64,000 nt of DNA, taken from assembly GCA_030760725.1 (NCBI GenBank), contig JASWHV010000008.1:49672057-49736056 (forward strand), written 5' to 3'. The stretch comes from Neostapfia colusana. Taxonomy: Eukaryota > Streptophyta > Magnoliopsida > Poales > Poaceae. The translations under genes and the position numbers were made by a program. Below are positions 1-9,171 of the stretch, one piece after another; position 1 is the stretch's first letter, and the number at the start of each line of letters is the position of its first letter. The notes beneath the pieces were generated by a model. It had not been told where the DNA came from and did not search any database. It saw nothing but the letters and a program-made list of their open reading frames with translations.

Positions 1-46
1 AAGAACATGCAACCTGCTGTTATGAGTCAGAAATATTCAAAGTTTA

Positions 47-130
47 CCTCCGGAGCTTCAGTTTTAGCCTCCAGAGCTTCAGTTTTTGCCTCCGGACCTT
101 CTGTTTTTGCATCCGGAGCTATTGATTTTC
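47..130 (+). repeat. Four 21-bp in-frame tandem repeats in copia gag-protease linker
   Basis: Four consecutive 21-nt units beginning CCTCCGGAGCTTCAG (the last is CATCCGGAGCTATTG). They keep frame and encode Ala/Ser/Phe-rich heptads such as ASGASVL. They sit in the linker before the protease, at 7-324, an open frame ending TAG at 322-324. No function is assigned. Confidence 0.8.
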
Positions 131-333
131 GTGCTACACAAGTAACACCTCATAGGTCAGTAGTTAAGAACAAAAAATCTCAAACTTTGACTCATAAACC
201 TGCTGTTTTATCTCAGCTTTCGCATGTTATTCCTGCTGGACGTCGTGTGACTCGGTACTGGATTCCTAAATGCCTTTTAACTAACCCCAGTATTGAGTCA
301 TCGATGTATTGTGCTTCTATGTAGGTTACACGC

Positions 334-954
334 TTGAGGATGGAGAACATTTGGATTGTGGATTCAGGTTGCTCACGCCACATGACTGGTAACAAAGAAT
401 GGTTCTCCTCTCTCTCTTTTATGTCACGTGTAGAGAATGTTACTTTTGGCGATAATTCTTCAACTCCTATAATTGCTAAGGGTTCGGTTAGAGTAAATGA
501 TCACTACACTTTGAAGGATGTGGCACTTGTCAAAAATTTGAAATACAACTTGCTTTCTGTTTCACAATTGCTAGATGAAAATCTGGAAATTATTTTTAAT
601 AAAAACTGCTGCAAAGTTGTAGGTTCAAATAGTGAGCTTATTTTTAACATGTCTCGGTTTGGAAGAGTTTTTAAAGCTGATTTTGATATGTATTCCTCTA
701 AGCATAGATGTCTAGTTGCAAATGATTCCAAAGATTTATATTTTTGGCATCGTAGACTTGGTCACGTAGGCTTTGATCATCTCACGCGTGTTAGTGCTCT
801 TGATCGCATACGTGGGCTGCCTAAGCTTAAAGGGGACAAAGAAATTGTGTGCTCTTCTTGTAGACATGCTAAGATGGTTGCAGGTTCACATGCTCCTCTC
901 ACAATGACCATGACAACTGAACCGGGTCAACTTTTACACCTTGACACCGTATGA
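334..954 (+). pseudogene. copia protease and GAG-pre-integrase segment
   Basis: The aspartic protease active site is seen near the start as WIVDSGCSRHMTG (catalytic Asp in DSG), followed by the usual region with LLSVSQLLD. The GAG-pre-integrase zinc-binding segment follows (FWHRRLGHVGFDHL and a later CSSC: an HHCC type). Known role: the protease cuts the Gag-Pol polyprotein and the zinc segment begins the integrase. The frame stops at TGA 952-954, just where the integrase core should begin. The same frame continues past it, so this looks like one nonsense change and not a frameshift. Confidence is high for the family and low for function. Confidence 0.88.
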
Positions 955-2037
955 CCTTCACGTGTTCAATCCTTCGGAGGTAAATGGTATGTTCTTTTGA
1001 TTGTTGATGACTACTATAGATACTCTTTGGTTTACTGTATGGCATCTAAGAATGAAGCTTTTAGTCACTTTAGAACTTTATTTCTTAGATTATCAATTGA
1101 TCACCCAGGATCTTTAAGAGCAATTAGAAGTGATAATGGAACCGAATTTAAAAATCAATCGTTTGATCACTTTTGTGCTGAAAATGCAGTAGATCATCGA
1201 TTTTCTTCACCATATGTACCTCAACAAAACGGTGTTGTAGAGACAAAGAACAGAACCTTAGTTGAGCTGGCTAGGACTATGCTTGATGAATATCAAACTC
1301 CTAGGAAATTTTGGGCTGATGCAATTGCATCCGCTGGTTATGTCTCAAATCGTGTTTTCTTGCGTGCTAAGCTAGGTAAAACACCATATGAGCTCAGGTT
1401 TGGACATAGGCCTATTGTCACACACTTTAGGGTCTTTGGTTGCAAATGCTTTGTTAAGAAACATGGTAATCTTTATAAATTTGAAGCTAGATCTGTTGAT
1501 GGCATGTTTCTTGGTTATCCATCTCATACTAGAGGCTACTGTGTGCTTTTACTTGATACTAACAAAATTGTGGAGACTTGTGAGGTTTCTTTTGATGAAG
1601 CTGGCCCAAGTACTAGTTCAAATATTGCAGGTCCGTATCCATATCCGCAGGGGGAGAGTATTTTCGTTGAAGAAGAGGAAGAAGTGGTGCTGCTGCCCGA
1701 AAATTCAGCAGCTAATGATATTGTTCCAGCTCCTGATCTTGATTCACAGCCAGCACCGACGACCACCATTGCTGGTCCAGATCCTCCTCATGTCACAAGC
1801 TCATCTATTTGTGATGAACATGAAGAAGAAGAAGCTTGTGAAGTGTCCACTCCCCTCCGAATTCTCAAAAGTCATCCTCCACAAAAAATTATTGGAAGCT
1901 TGCATGAACGAGTTACAAGATCCAGGTTTTTCGACCCCAATTCTCATGCTCATTCTGCTTTTGTTGCTTCTTTTGAACCCAAAGATATATCACACGCACT
2001 CACTAATGAATCTTGGATTATTTCCATGCAAGAATAA
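955..2037 (+). pseudogene. copia integrase core (rve) and C-terminal linker
   Basis: In frame with the protease across the TGA at 952-954. The retroviral integrase core shows the D,D-35-E pattern: IVDDYYRYSLVY, then AIRSDNGTEFKN, then PQQNGVVETKNRTL. The conserved second half (KTPYELRFGHRPIVTHFRVF) and FLGY-type motifs follow. The rest is an acidic, low-complexity linker with runs of Glu near 1665-1690. The frame ends with TAA at 2035-2037 just after ISMQE, where an intact element would run on into the reverse transcriptase. The next 200 or so residues of RT are missing, so the stop marks a deletion junction. Confidence 0.88.
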
Positions 2038-2040
2038 GCA

Positions 2041-3024
2041 TGGCAATGACTCATTATTCGTTCAAGTGTATGTGGATGATATTATCTTTGGTTGTGCTTC
2101 TCATGATCTTGTGTCCAAGTTTTCAGCTATGACGAGTTCAGAATTTGAGATGAGTATGATGGGAGAACTCATGTACTTTTTTTGGGGCTGCAAATCAAGC
2201 AAACCAAGCAGGGTACCTTTGTGCATCAAACAAAGTATACAAAAGATCTCCTAAGGCGCTTCAACATGGACAAAAGCAAGCCTCTTCAGACACAAATGGG
2301 AACAGCAACAACACTTGAACTTGATGAAGATTGTGATCCCGTTGATCAAAAAGAATATAGAAGCATGATCGGATCACTTTTGTATCTCACGGCATCAAGA
2401 CCGGACATACAATTCAGCGTATGTCTTTGTGCACGGTTTCAATCCTCCCCACGTGCTTCACATCGTCAAGCCGTCAAAAGGATTCTCAGGTACTTACATG
2501 GAACTCAAGAATTTGGCATTTTTCTTTCTTCTTCCTCAACCGTTACTTTGAAAGCTTTTTCTGATGCTGATTTTGGGGGTTGTAGGATTGATAGGAAAAG
2601 TACTTCTGGTGCTTGTCATTTTCTTGGTAATTCACTTGTTGCCTGGTCCTCTAGAAAACAAAGTTCGGTTGCACAATCCACAGCCGAATCTGAATATGTA
2701 GCTGCTGCTAGTGCTTGCTCACATATTCTTTGGATTGTTCAAACACTTAAGGACTATGGGGCTGATCCAGATAGTGTTCCACTGTTTTGTGATAACACTA
2801 ATGCCATTTGCATTGCTAAAAACCCCGTGCAACATTCGAGAACTTAGCACATTGATATTAGGTATCACTTTCTCTGTGATAATGTCGAAAAAGGGAACAT
2901 TGTGCTTCACCATGTAGACACCGAACAACAATTGGCTGACATTTTTACAAAACCTTTGGATTTCACTCTTTTTTGTTACATTCATAGTGAAATAGGGGTT
3001 AAGCATCCTCATGGCTTAAATTGA
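2041..3024 (+). pseudogene. copia RT palm remnant and RNase H
   Basis: After the deletion the frame resumes at the RT palm: VQVYVDDIIFG, the copia YVDD catalytic motif, at about 2065-2095. A one-base shift in the T/G run near 2180-2190 moves the frame (IKQTKQGTFVHQTKY). The thumb and RNase H then follow with SRPDIQFSVCLCARFQ, DADFGG, KSTSGACHFLG and AESEYVAAA. TAG at 2845-2847 interrupts the tail; the same frame continues through HVDTEQQLADIFTKPL to TGA at 3022-3024. The fingers and most of the palm are gone, so no polymerase can be made from this copy. Confidence 0.87.
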
Positions 3025-4018
3025 GGGAGAATTTTGAAACTTGGGAAGTCTATGTGTGAATCTGAAATTAAAATAATATGAGCATAGTATTTCATGCATA
3101 TATGACTTTGTGATTTCTTTTTCATGCTGAAAGTTCTTACTACATTACTCGTGTTATACATTTTTTAGTTTTTACCATGTCTAGTAATTGGAATAATTAC
3201 TTACACTAAATCTGGTCATGGTCAAACTTTCTTGCTGTTTTGAACTTTTTGCATGCTCACAAGTGCTTTTAATCATAAAGAAATAATCAAGTAATCAACT
3301 CACATGTTGAGTTTTTATGTTCAAATAAAAAATGAGAAAAGATCAAGAGAATATGCATGCATCACACTTCTTTTTTTGAGATGGCTTATCATTGCACTTA
3401 GATATGAACTTGAAAGGAGTTGTGTATGACTAAAACCATGTCCTTAAGCTTCTGACTGTCAAATCACATAGGCTTGGCTTGGTTGGTTAGAATAATGCTG
3501 ATGCTGCATATAAACTCTTGCAAATGTCATAAGATCAAAATTTGTGCTTTAAATGATAAATAAAATGCAGCAACAAGTGTCATGTTTTCAGGTCTTAAAA
3601 TAGTTATGTTTGTGAGATCATGACTTGCTTAAATTGAAAATTACACTTGATCTCTAGCATGGCTTACACTACTTTATGTATCTCGTTGATGTGATAGTGT
3701 AAGTTACTTGATAGTATGATTTTGATGAGCTTTGTTTTATATGTATATGTTATAATGTGCTCATAAGAAATTAAAATTTCTCTTTTGTGCCTTGCTGAAT
3801 ACATTGTCAAAGGGGGAGAAATTGATCACACATTGCACACATTCACAAGTGTTTTGGCACGATTCTTCTCAGGGGGAGAATTTTTGGTATTTTTGTTTTT
3901 CTTCTCATTTTATTTCTGATTTACAAAGGGGGAGAAATTGTTTTCAAAACTTTTCATGTGAATAAGCCAATGTTCAGATTTTAAGTGGTGTTGCCAATGC
4001 ATTCATCGAGGGGGAGAT
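3025..4018 (+). other. copia 3' noncoding region with repeated polypurine tracts
   Basis: An AT-rich stretch of about 1 kb between the pol stop and the 3' LTR, without a believable ORF. Polypurine tracts of the type AGGGGGAGAA are seen at about 3811, 3871 and 3926, and GAGGGGGAGATTG ends at the LTR border near 4020. A weaker one (GAGGGAGAA) lies at 3023. In retroelements the tract primes plus-strand DNA; multiple tracts are typical of Sireviruses. Confidence 0.75.
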
Positions 4019-5742
4019 TGTGAGACCTATGTGTGCTGAATACATTGGCTTTGACGATTAAAAGTTTTGGATACTACCAAAACACCTTTTTAACAAGGTC
4101 CGACTCTAGGTCCGAGCTCCTGCAAGGTCCGACGATAGGTCTGACTTGTTTTGGGTAGCTCCGACAAGGTCCGACGTAAGGTCCAACTTGCTTTGTCTAG
4201 GTCTGACTTGTTTTTGCTAGCTCCGGTGCTAGGTCCGACTAGCTTTGGTAAGTTCCGTGCTAGGTCCGACTAAGCTTTAGTATGCTCCGGCTCTGGGTCC
4301 GACTAGCTTTGGTAAGCTCCGGTTCAAGGTCCGGTTAGCTTTGGTAAGGTTCGGAGCTTTATTGCAATAGTTCTGCTTTTAACTTGCAATGTTTCGAACT
4401 TGTTTTACTCTTATGGAAAGTTTGCTTAGTATTATTTTATGAAGTTTTTGTGTATTTTGGTGGTTATGGCTGATATCATTTTCCTATGGTTTACAACATG
4501 CTTATGTGAGGTGCTCACGTAAGATGTTGTAGTTTCGGAACTAACGAGAGTCAAGTCGAGGACTTGTGCTCGGAAGTATTGGTTGTTTATTCATGTGCAG
4601 GTGTTGCTTGAGTTCAAGACGTGGCTGGTGACGGGATCCATTGAACTAGTCTTAGGGAGAAGATGAGGTTCAACAACCAAGTTCGGGAGGAATTGTAGTT
4701 GAGTTGATCGGGAGGTTGCGCAGTATGTTTGAATCAAGAACAATGCATATGAAGGTATCTTGGACGTCGTTGGAAGATGTTTGCACGTGTGCAAAAAGTG
4801 CATGGACGTGGCTGCATGGTTCCAAGGCGTGATGAAGAGATGTGGACGTAAAGAATTGGTCGGAAAGGTCCAACCGACTAGGTTATGGACTCAGGCTGCG
4901 GCTGAGTTGTGTTTGACTAAAATATGGAAAGTTTTGAGTTGGTTATGATAGGATTTCGTGTGGGTCACGAATTTGAGTTGTTTTAGAAATGTTTGGGACA
5001 TTACTTAGGTGTTTGGAAGTCTTAAAATTGCTTCTATTTGCGTGTAGAAGAGTCTTGAGCAGTATTGGAAAGTTACAGTTTGAATCCAAGTAGGAGTAGG
5101 AGTCCTAGTTTGAATTGGATTGGCCTTAGGGCTGGTTATATAAGCAAGGGAGGCCAAGGCTCGTGGGTGCACAACTTTGGTGCTGTTCCTCTTGTGTTTT
5201 GATAAATAAAATTCGTATTCTAAAGGAACTTTTGTGCCTTGTTCATCCGACTTGTTTCAGACAAGTTTTTCTCGTCGAGTTTCTGTTCAGCACTACCTTG
5301 CTTCGGTAGTTTTATCATAACTCAAGTTTTACAGATCCAATTGATGTGATTCTTTTTGGGTTGTCTTCACAACTTGATTATCTATAATCTGTGAAAATGT
5401 CACGGTCATTAAATTTGTTGTTTCTGATCTAAACGAGTTTCTTTGCAGTATTCCAGAACTGTTTTTCTCGCGTAGGACAGATTGACCTCTGTTCGATCTT
5501 TCGATCGTAACTTGAGTTTCTCTTAACGGATTTTCATGATTCTTGTTGTGACATCTTCGTGACTTGATTCTCTACATTCTATACTAGTTTTGTCACAGTT
5601 AAACACATTTATATTAGTCGCACACACGGTTTCTTTAACAGATTGTTTTTCTGCTGAGGTGTGTTTTGTTGCTTCCACTGAAAAGTTATTATCTACCATT
5701 CACCCTCCTCTAGTAGCTTTACATGTGTACTTCGATCATACA
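4019..5742 (+). repeat. 3' LTR of the copia element
   Basis: Begins TGTGAGACC immediately after the polypurine tract. A TATA-like TTATATAAGC is at about 5135-5145 and AATAAA-type signals are near 5205. The right border is inferred at about 5742 (GATCATACA). No sister LTR is in the window, so the border cannot be confirmed. The first third carries a degenerate repeat array, listed separately. Confidence 0.6.
4098..4355 (+). repeat. Degenerate roughly 30-bp tandem repeats in copia LTR
   Basis: About ten imperfect units built on AGGTCCGACTAGCTTTGG and GCTCCGG. Many carry GGTCCGAC or its variants. They lie in the part of the LTR upstream of the TATA-like box, where repeats can act as regulatory modules; that role is inference. 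Confidence 0.65.
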
Positions 5743-5766
5743 CCCAGACACCGCAGCACTGGGTAC

Positions 5767-7824
5767 TTGTTAGTCCAAAAGGCATAACTGTATATTCGTA
5801 CAACCCATACCTTGAAACAAATGTTGTCTTCGGAATATCCGATTCTCTTATCTTGAGTTGATGATATCTGGAACGGAGGTCAATCTTAGAGAATACACAT
5901 GCGCCTCTTAATTGATCAAACAAGTCCTCAATTCGAGGCAAAGGGTACTTGTTTTTGATCGTCACTTCGTTGAGGGCACGGTAATCTACACACAACCTCT
6001 TGGTTCCATCCTTCTTTGGTACAAATATGACCGGAGCTCCCCATGGTGAGGAACTAGGACGGATATACCCTTTCTCCGACAACTCTCGGATATGATCCTT
6101 GAGTTCTGCTATTTGTTGGGTATCCATCCGGTATGGTCTTTTATATATAGGAGCAGTACCAGGTACTAATTCTATAATGAATTCTACTTCTCGATCCGAT
6201 GGCATACCTAGTAACTCCTCGGGAAATACATCTGGAAATTCATTGACCACCTTTATGTCCTCAATAACTACTTCGGTCTTGTTGAGTTGAACATTTCCAG
6301 AGGGTACTTGAATAGATGTGAACTCAACCTTTGTTCCATCCGTATGTGTTAGTTCCACTGTTCTCGTTGAACAATGTATAACTCCTTTATACTTGGTTAA
6401 CCAGTCCATTCCCAAGATGATATCTATCCCTTGTGATTCTATCACAATGAGGTTTGCAAGGAATTCTACCCCATTAACTCCTAGCTTTATCTTGGGACAT
6501 ACTTGTTTTGCCTTTATTTCTCCTCTAGGAGAATTTACTAATAACACTCGATTCATAGATGTAACTGGTAAGTTGTGCTTGGTTATGAATTCCTTGGCTA
6601 TCAATGAGTGTCTTGCACCAGAGTCAAACAGAATTGTAGCAGGATAAGTATTGGCGGAGAACATACCAATCACCACATCTGGTGCTTCTTGTGCTTCTTC
6701 CATAGTCACATGATTCACCTTGCCACGCACAAGATTCTGTGGTTGAGGTGGCTTCTTGTTGGGGCACCGGTTGGCATAGTGTCCTGTTTCTCCACAGTTG
6801 AAGCATTGCCCTGTGACCTTGTTCATTGGTGCTTTGTTGCCTGGTTGTGCATTTGGAGGATTTGACCCTGCAGGATGGGGTTGGAAAGCAGGACGTTGTT
6901 GCTGCACTTGTTGTCGCTGCTGTTGTGGTTGGAAGGTTGGATTCCTAGCAGCAGGGTTGTAGCTCCTCTGAAACTGATTGGGAGCTATAGGTCGATTCAT
7001 TGCTCCCGTCGGCGGTGATGAGAAACGGGGCCGACTGTTGCTGCTAGAAGCCTGTCCTTGCCAATTCATTTTCCTCTTTCGCTCCTCAACTAACTTCTGT
7101 CGTTTTCTTTCCACTATGAAAGCCTTGTTGATGAGCTTTTGAAAACTTTCATAGTCATTTGAAGACATGGCATACTGTATTTCTGAGTTCAAGCCCTCAA
7201 TGAAACAGTCTTGTTTCTTTTCATCTGTATCTATGTCTCCCGGAGCATAGCGAGATAACTGTGTGAACTTGGTAAGGTACTCTCGCACGGACATGCTACC
7301 TTTTTCAGGTTGAGGAACTCCTTCCGCTTGTTCTTAATTTCTCCTGCAATAACATAGTGATTGCGGAAGGCGAGTTTGAATTCATTCCATGAGATACCTT
7401 CTGGATCCTCATGAGCTTCTTTGTATGCCGTCCACCTTTCCGCTGCAGATCCATATAGTTGGTGGGAAGCAAATAGTACTCTCTAACGTCCTGGGCATTG
7501 TATGATCTACAACTTGTTCTCAATATTCTTGAGCCAATCATCAGCTTCTAATGGCTCTATAGCATTGTCAAACCTTGGTGGTTGGGTGCTTAGAAACTCA
7601 TTTAACTTGGGTTGACGTGGTCCATTCTGAATTTGTGGTTGAGGTTGTTGCAGGTTGGCCACCACTTGTGTCAAGTTCTGAATGAGTTGGTTTTGCATGT
7701 TCATCATCTGATGTATCACCTCCCCATCATCTCTACGTGCAACACGTGGCTGCCATCCAGGCAAAGGAAACTCTGCAGCCTCATTGTTGTTGTTTCCTTC
7801 GTTGCGTCTCCTTCTTCCAGCCAT
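5767..7824 (-). pseudogene. gag-protease-RT (copy A), truncated in RT
   Basis: Starts at ATG 7824-7822 with MAGRRRRNEGNNNNEA. Seen in order: gag core, zinc knuckle CFNCGETGHYANRC, protease with FDSGARHSLIA (other copy: FDSGATHSFIA), and RT start through SKIDLRSRYHQL. A TAG follows IENKL in both copies; copy A has a second TAG shortly after (GAG to TAG) and a one-base shift before MSVREYL near 7300. From MSVREYL at 7294 the frame is open through the protease into RT, then reads across the junction at 5767 into antisense copia LTR, ending at 5693. That tail is an accident of the junction. Copies A and B are nearly identical, so the shared stop predates the pair or was copied. Confidence 0.85.
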
Positions 7825-8168
7825 CTATTGTGAAAGACTATGTTTAAACTTAATGTATAGATGTTCTCTTAAGTGTATTACGTTGTGCATAGACTTCACA
7901 AATCCTACACAACAGTTACAAAAGTTTCTACTTGTTTATTAAATGATCATGGTTGAAGCAAACTAAACATTTATATTCCTTAATAGATATTTACATACAC
8001 TGGCGAGGTTGTGAACATAAGACTACGGCTCTCACAACTCACGTTCATACACTAACACACATTACATCATCAATCTAAACAAGTACACTAATCAACCATT
8101 ACACACTAGTCAATACAATACCATACATACGTACTACACGAGTTACTACATAAGTAAGGACACCTATA
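7825..8168 (-). other. Spacer between the extra ORF and gag (copy A)
   Basis: About 340 bp, AT-rich. No ORF and no convincing regulatory motif seen. The same spacer exists at 16850-17193 in copy B. Confidence 0.7.
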
Positions 8169-8963
8169 CTAGTTGTCTCCTGGGTTCTGTGCATCCTCCT
8201 GTGGGTTCCCGCCATCACCATCAGGAGTGCTAGCCTCTGACTCAGCTGTGGAGGCCTCAGGTGCTGGAGAAGTATGAGGGTGTTTGGCTGCCCTACGGTC
8301 TGGAGAGTCCGGAGTCCAAGTGTCTCCATCCGAAGCATAGAGATCACTCACTTCTCCATCCCTCATCCTCATCAGTCCACGCATTATGGCCTCCGTCTTC
8401 TTCAGAAGGTCACGGACGTCTTGCAGCTCTTGTTGGCAGTTCTGTAGCCTCGTACTGACGTCCACTCCTACCTGAAGGCTCATATCCATCTGCACTATGT
8501 CACAATCTTCATGGATGGGCTCGTAGTTGAATACCGCACTTCCACTTTGTCGCCGAGGGGTGTACATGTATTGGGTCCCCTCAAGGCGGCCACGGTTGGT
8601 GTAGCCCTGGCAAGTGATTGCCTCCCAATTGGCGTCCTTCTCAGCCTCTTCCATGGTAGACCTCCATGCTGGCGAATTATGGATCTTGAGCAGCTTGTTC
8701 TCATAGTAGATCCTCGCATGCGACTTCCACTCATCGCGTTTTGCGCGAGAGACTCGAGTGGTGTCGTACTGCACCTCTAGCTTGCCGGTGTAACCAGCAC
8801 AGCGAAGGAGGTGTCTGAGGCGATCCACCGTGCCTCTAGTGGACTCCCCGTGGGTCTCGTAGGTGGTGGGGTTGTCCACCTCCTCAGTAGTGCGTTCAGC
8901 CAGCTGGTGTCGAGGAACTCGTCCTCCGGTGGACTTACGGGCCGTAAGACGTGTGCGTGCCAT
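8169..8963 (-). CDS. Extra ORF with histone H3-tail-like N-terminus (copy A)
   Basis: 264 codons on the minus strand, the first ORF after the primer site. The first ATG (8963-8961, context CAGATGG) starts MARTRLTARKSTGG, followed by RVPRHQLAERTTEE. After normal Met removal before Ala this aligns without gaps to H3 residues 1-21 with 16 identities. Kept: A1 R2 T3 T6 A7 R8 K9 S10 T11 G12 G13 P16 R17 Q19 L20 A21. Changed: K4R, Q5L, K14R, A15V, K18H. A middle region (about residues 50-125) looks globular (DEWKSHARIYYENKL, then AWRSTMEEAEKDANWEA); a dsRNA-binding-like fold is possible but weak. A heptad-like helix follows (LQNCQQELQDVRDLL), then an acidic Pro/Ser/Thr-rich tail. Upstream codons (TTG AAA CAG) are not an ATG start. 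Function unknown; an interaction with H3-tail readers or modifiers is inference. Confidence 0.75.
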   Translation of the reverse strand: MARTRLTARKSTGGRVPRHQLAERTTEEVDNPTTYETHGESTRGTVDRLRHLLRCAGYTGKLEVQYDTTRVSRAKRDEWKSHARIYYENKLLKIHNSPAWRSTMEEAEKDANWEAITCQGYTNRGRLEGTQYMYTPRRQSGSAVFNYEPIHEDCDIVQMDMSLQVGVDVSTRLQNCQQELQDVRDLLKKTEAIMRGLMRMRDGEVSDLYASDGDTWTPDSPDRRAAKHPHTSPAPEASTAESEASTPDGDGGNPQEDAQNPGDN

Positions 8964-9153
8964 CTGTTTCAAGGAAAAATTTAAAAATGTGATAGAAAAT
9001 AAACAATAATATAATTTTGAGTATAGATGAGGTTAGACAACATATATATAATTTAATCCTCCTTCTAACAAAATATTTAGTAAAATAGTTTTTAATAAAA
9101 TAGTGATGTCTATCCCATCCATTTCTAACTAGGTTTGCGTCCTACGGGCAACC

Positions 9154-9168
9154 TTGGCTCTATTACCA
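9154..9168 (-). promoter_or_regulatory. Degenerate primer binding site (copy A)
   Basis: Minus strand reads TGGTAATAGAGCCAA after a 3-nt AAG spacer from the LTR end. The intact site in copy B is TGGTATCAGAGCCAA; two changes in the core would weaken pairing with initiator tRNA-Met. Confidence 0.75.
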
Positions 9169-9171
9169 CTT

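Larger units (their letters stand above)
1..5742 (+). mobile_element. Ty1/copia element, Sirevirus-like, 5' part outside window
   Basis: Seen: protease, GAG-pre-integrase, integrase, reverse-transcriptase remnant and RNase H follow one another on the plus strand, the copia order (integrase before RT). A long noncoding stretch with several AGGGGGAGA tracts and then an LTR complete the 3' end. Known: several polypurine tracts before the 3' LTR are a described hallmark of Sireviruses. The element is dead: TGA at 952-954, a deletion of most of the RT around 2038, a frameshift near 2185 and TAG at 2845-2847. The 5' LTR and most of gag lie left of the window. The exact 3' end (5742) is inferred from a CA dinucleotide. 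Confidence 0.85.
5767..9171 (-). mobile_element. Second, truncated internal domain sharing the 9172-12346 LTR
   Basis: Matches 14792-18196 almost base for base: primer site, extra ORF, gag and the first part of pol. It ends abruptly inside RT, at TTGTTAGTCC near 5767, next to the copia LTR. With the LTR at 9172-12346 serving as 3' LTR for one unit and 5' LTR for the next, the arrangement is LTR-internal-LTR-internal. Such arrays are expected from unequal recombination between LTRs; the third LTR and the rest of pol are lost. Confidence 0.88.

Noticed and set aside
1388..2254. 288-codon plus-strand ORF
   Set aside because: It is a Leu-rich shadow frame of the copia integrase and linker.
7305..7541. 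Separate 78-codon minus-strand ORF in gag (also at 16330-16566)
   Set aside because: It is an out-of-frame shadow. The true gag frame continues through the region with in-frame stops.
8964..8972. Start of the H3-like ORF three codons upstream
   Set aside because: The codon at 8972-8970 is TTG, not ATG. The first ATG gives MARTR and restores the exact H3 register.
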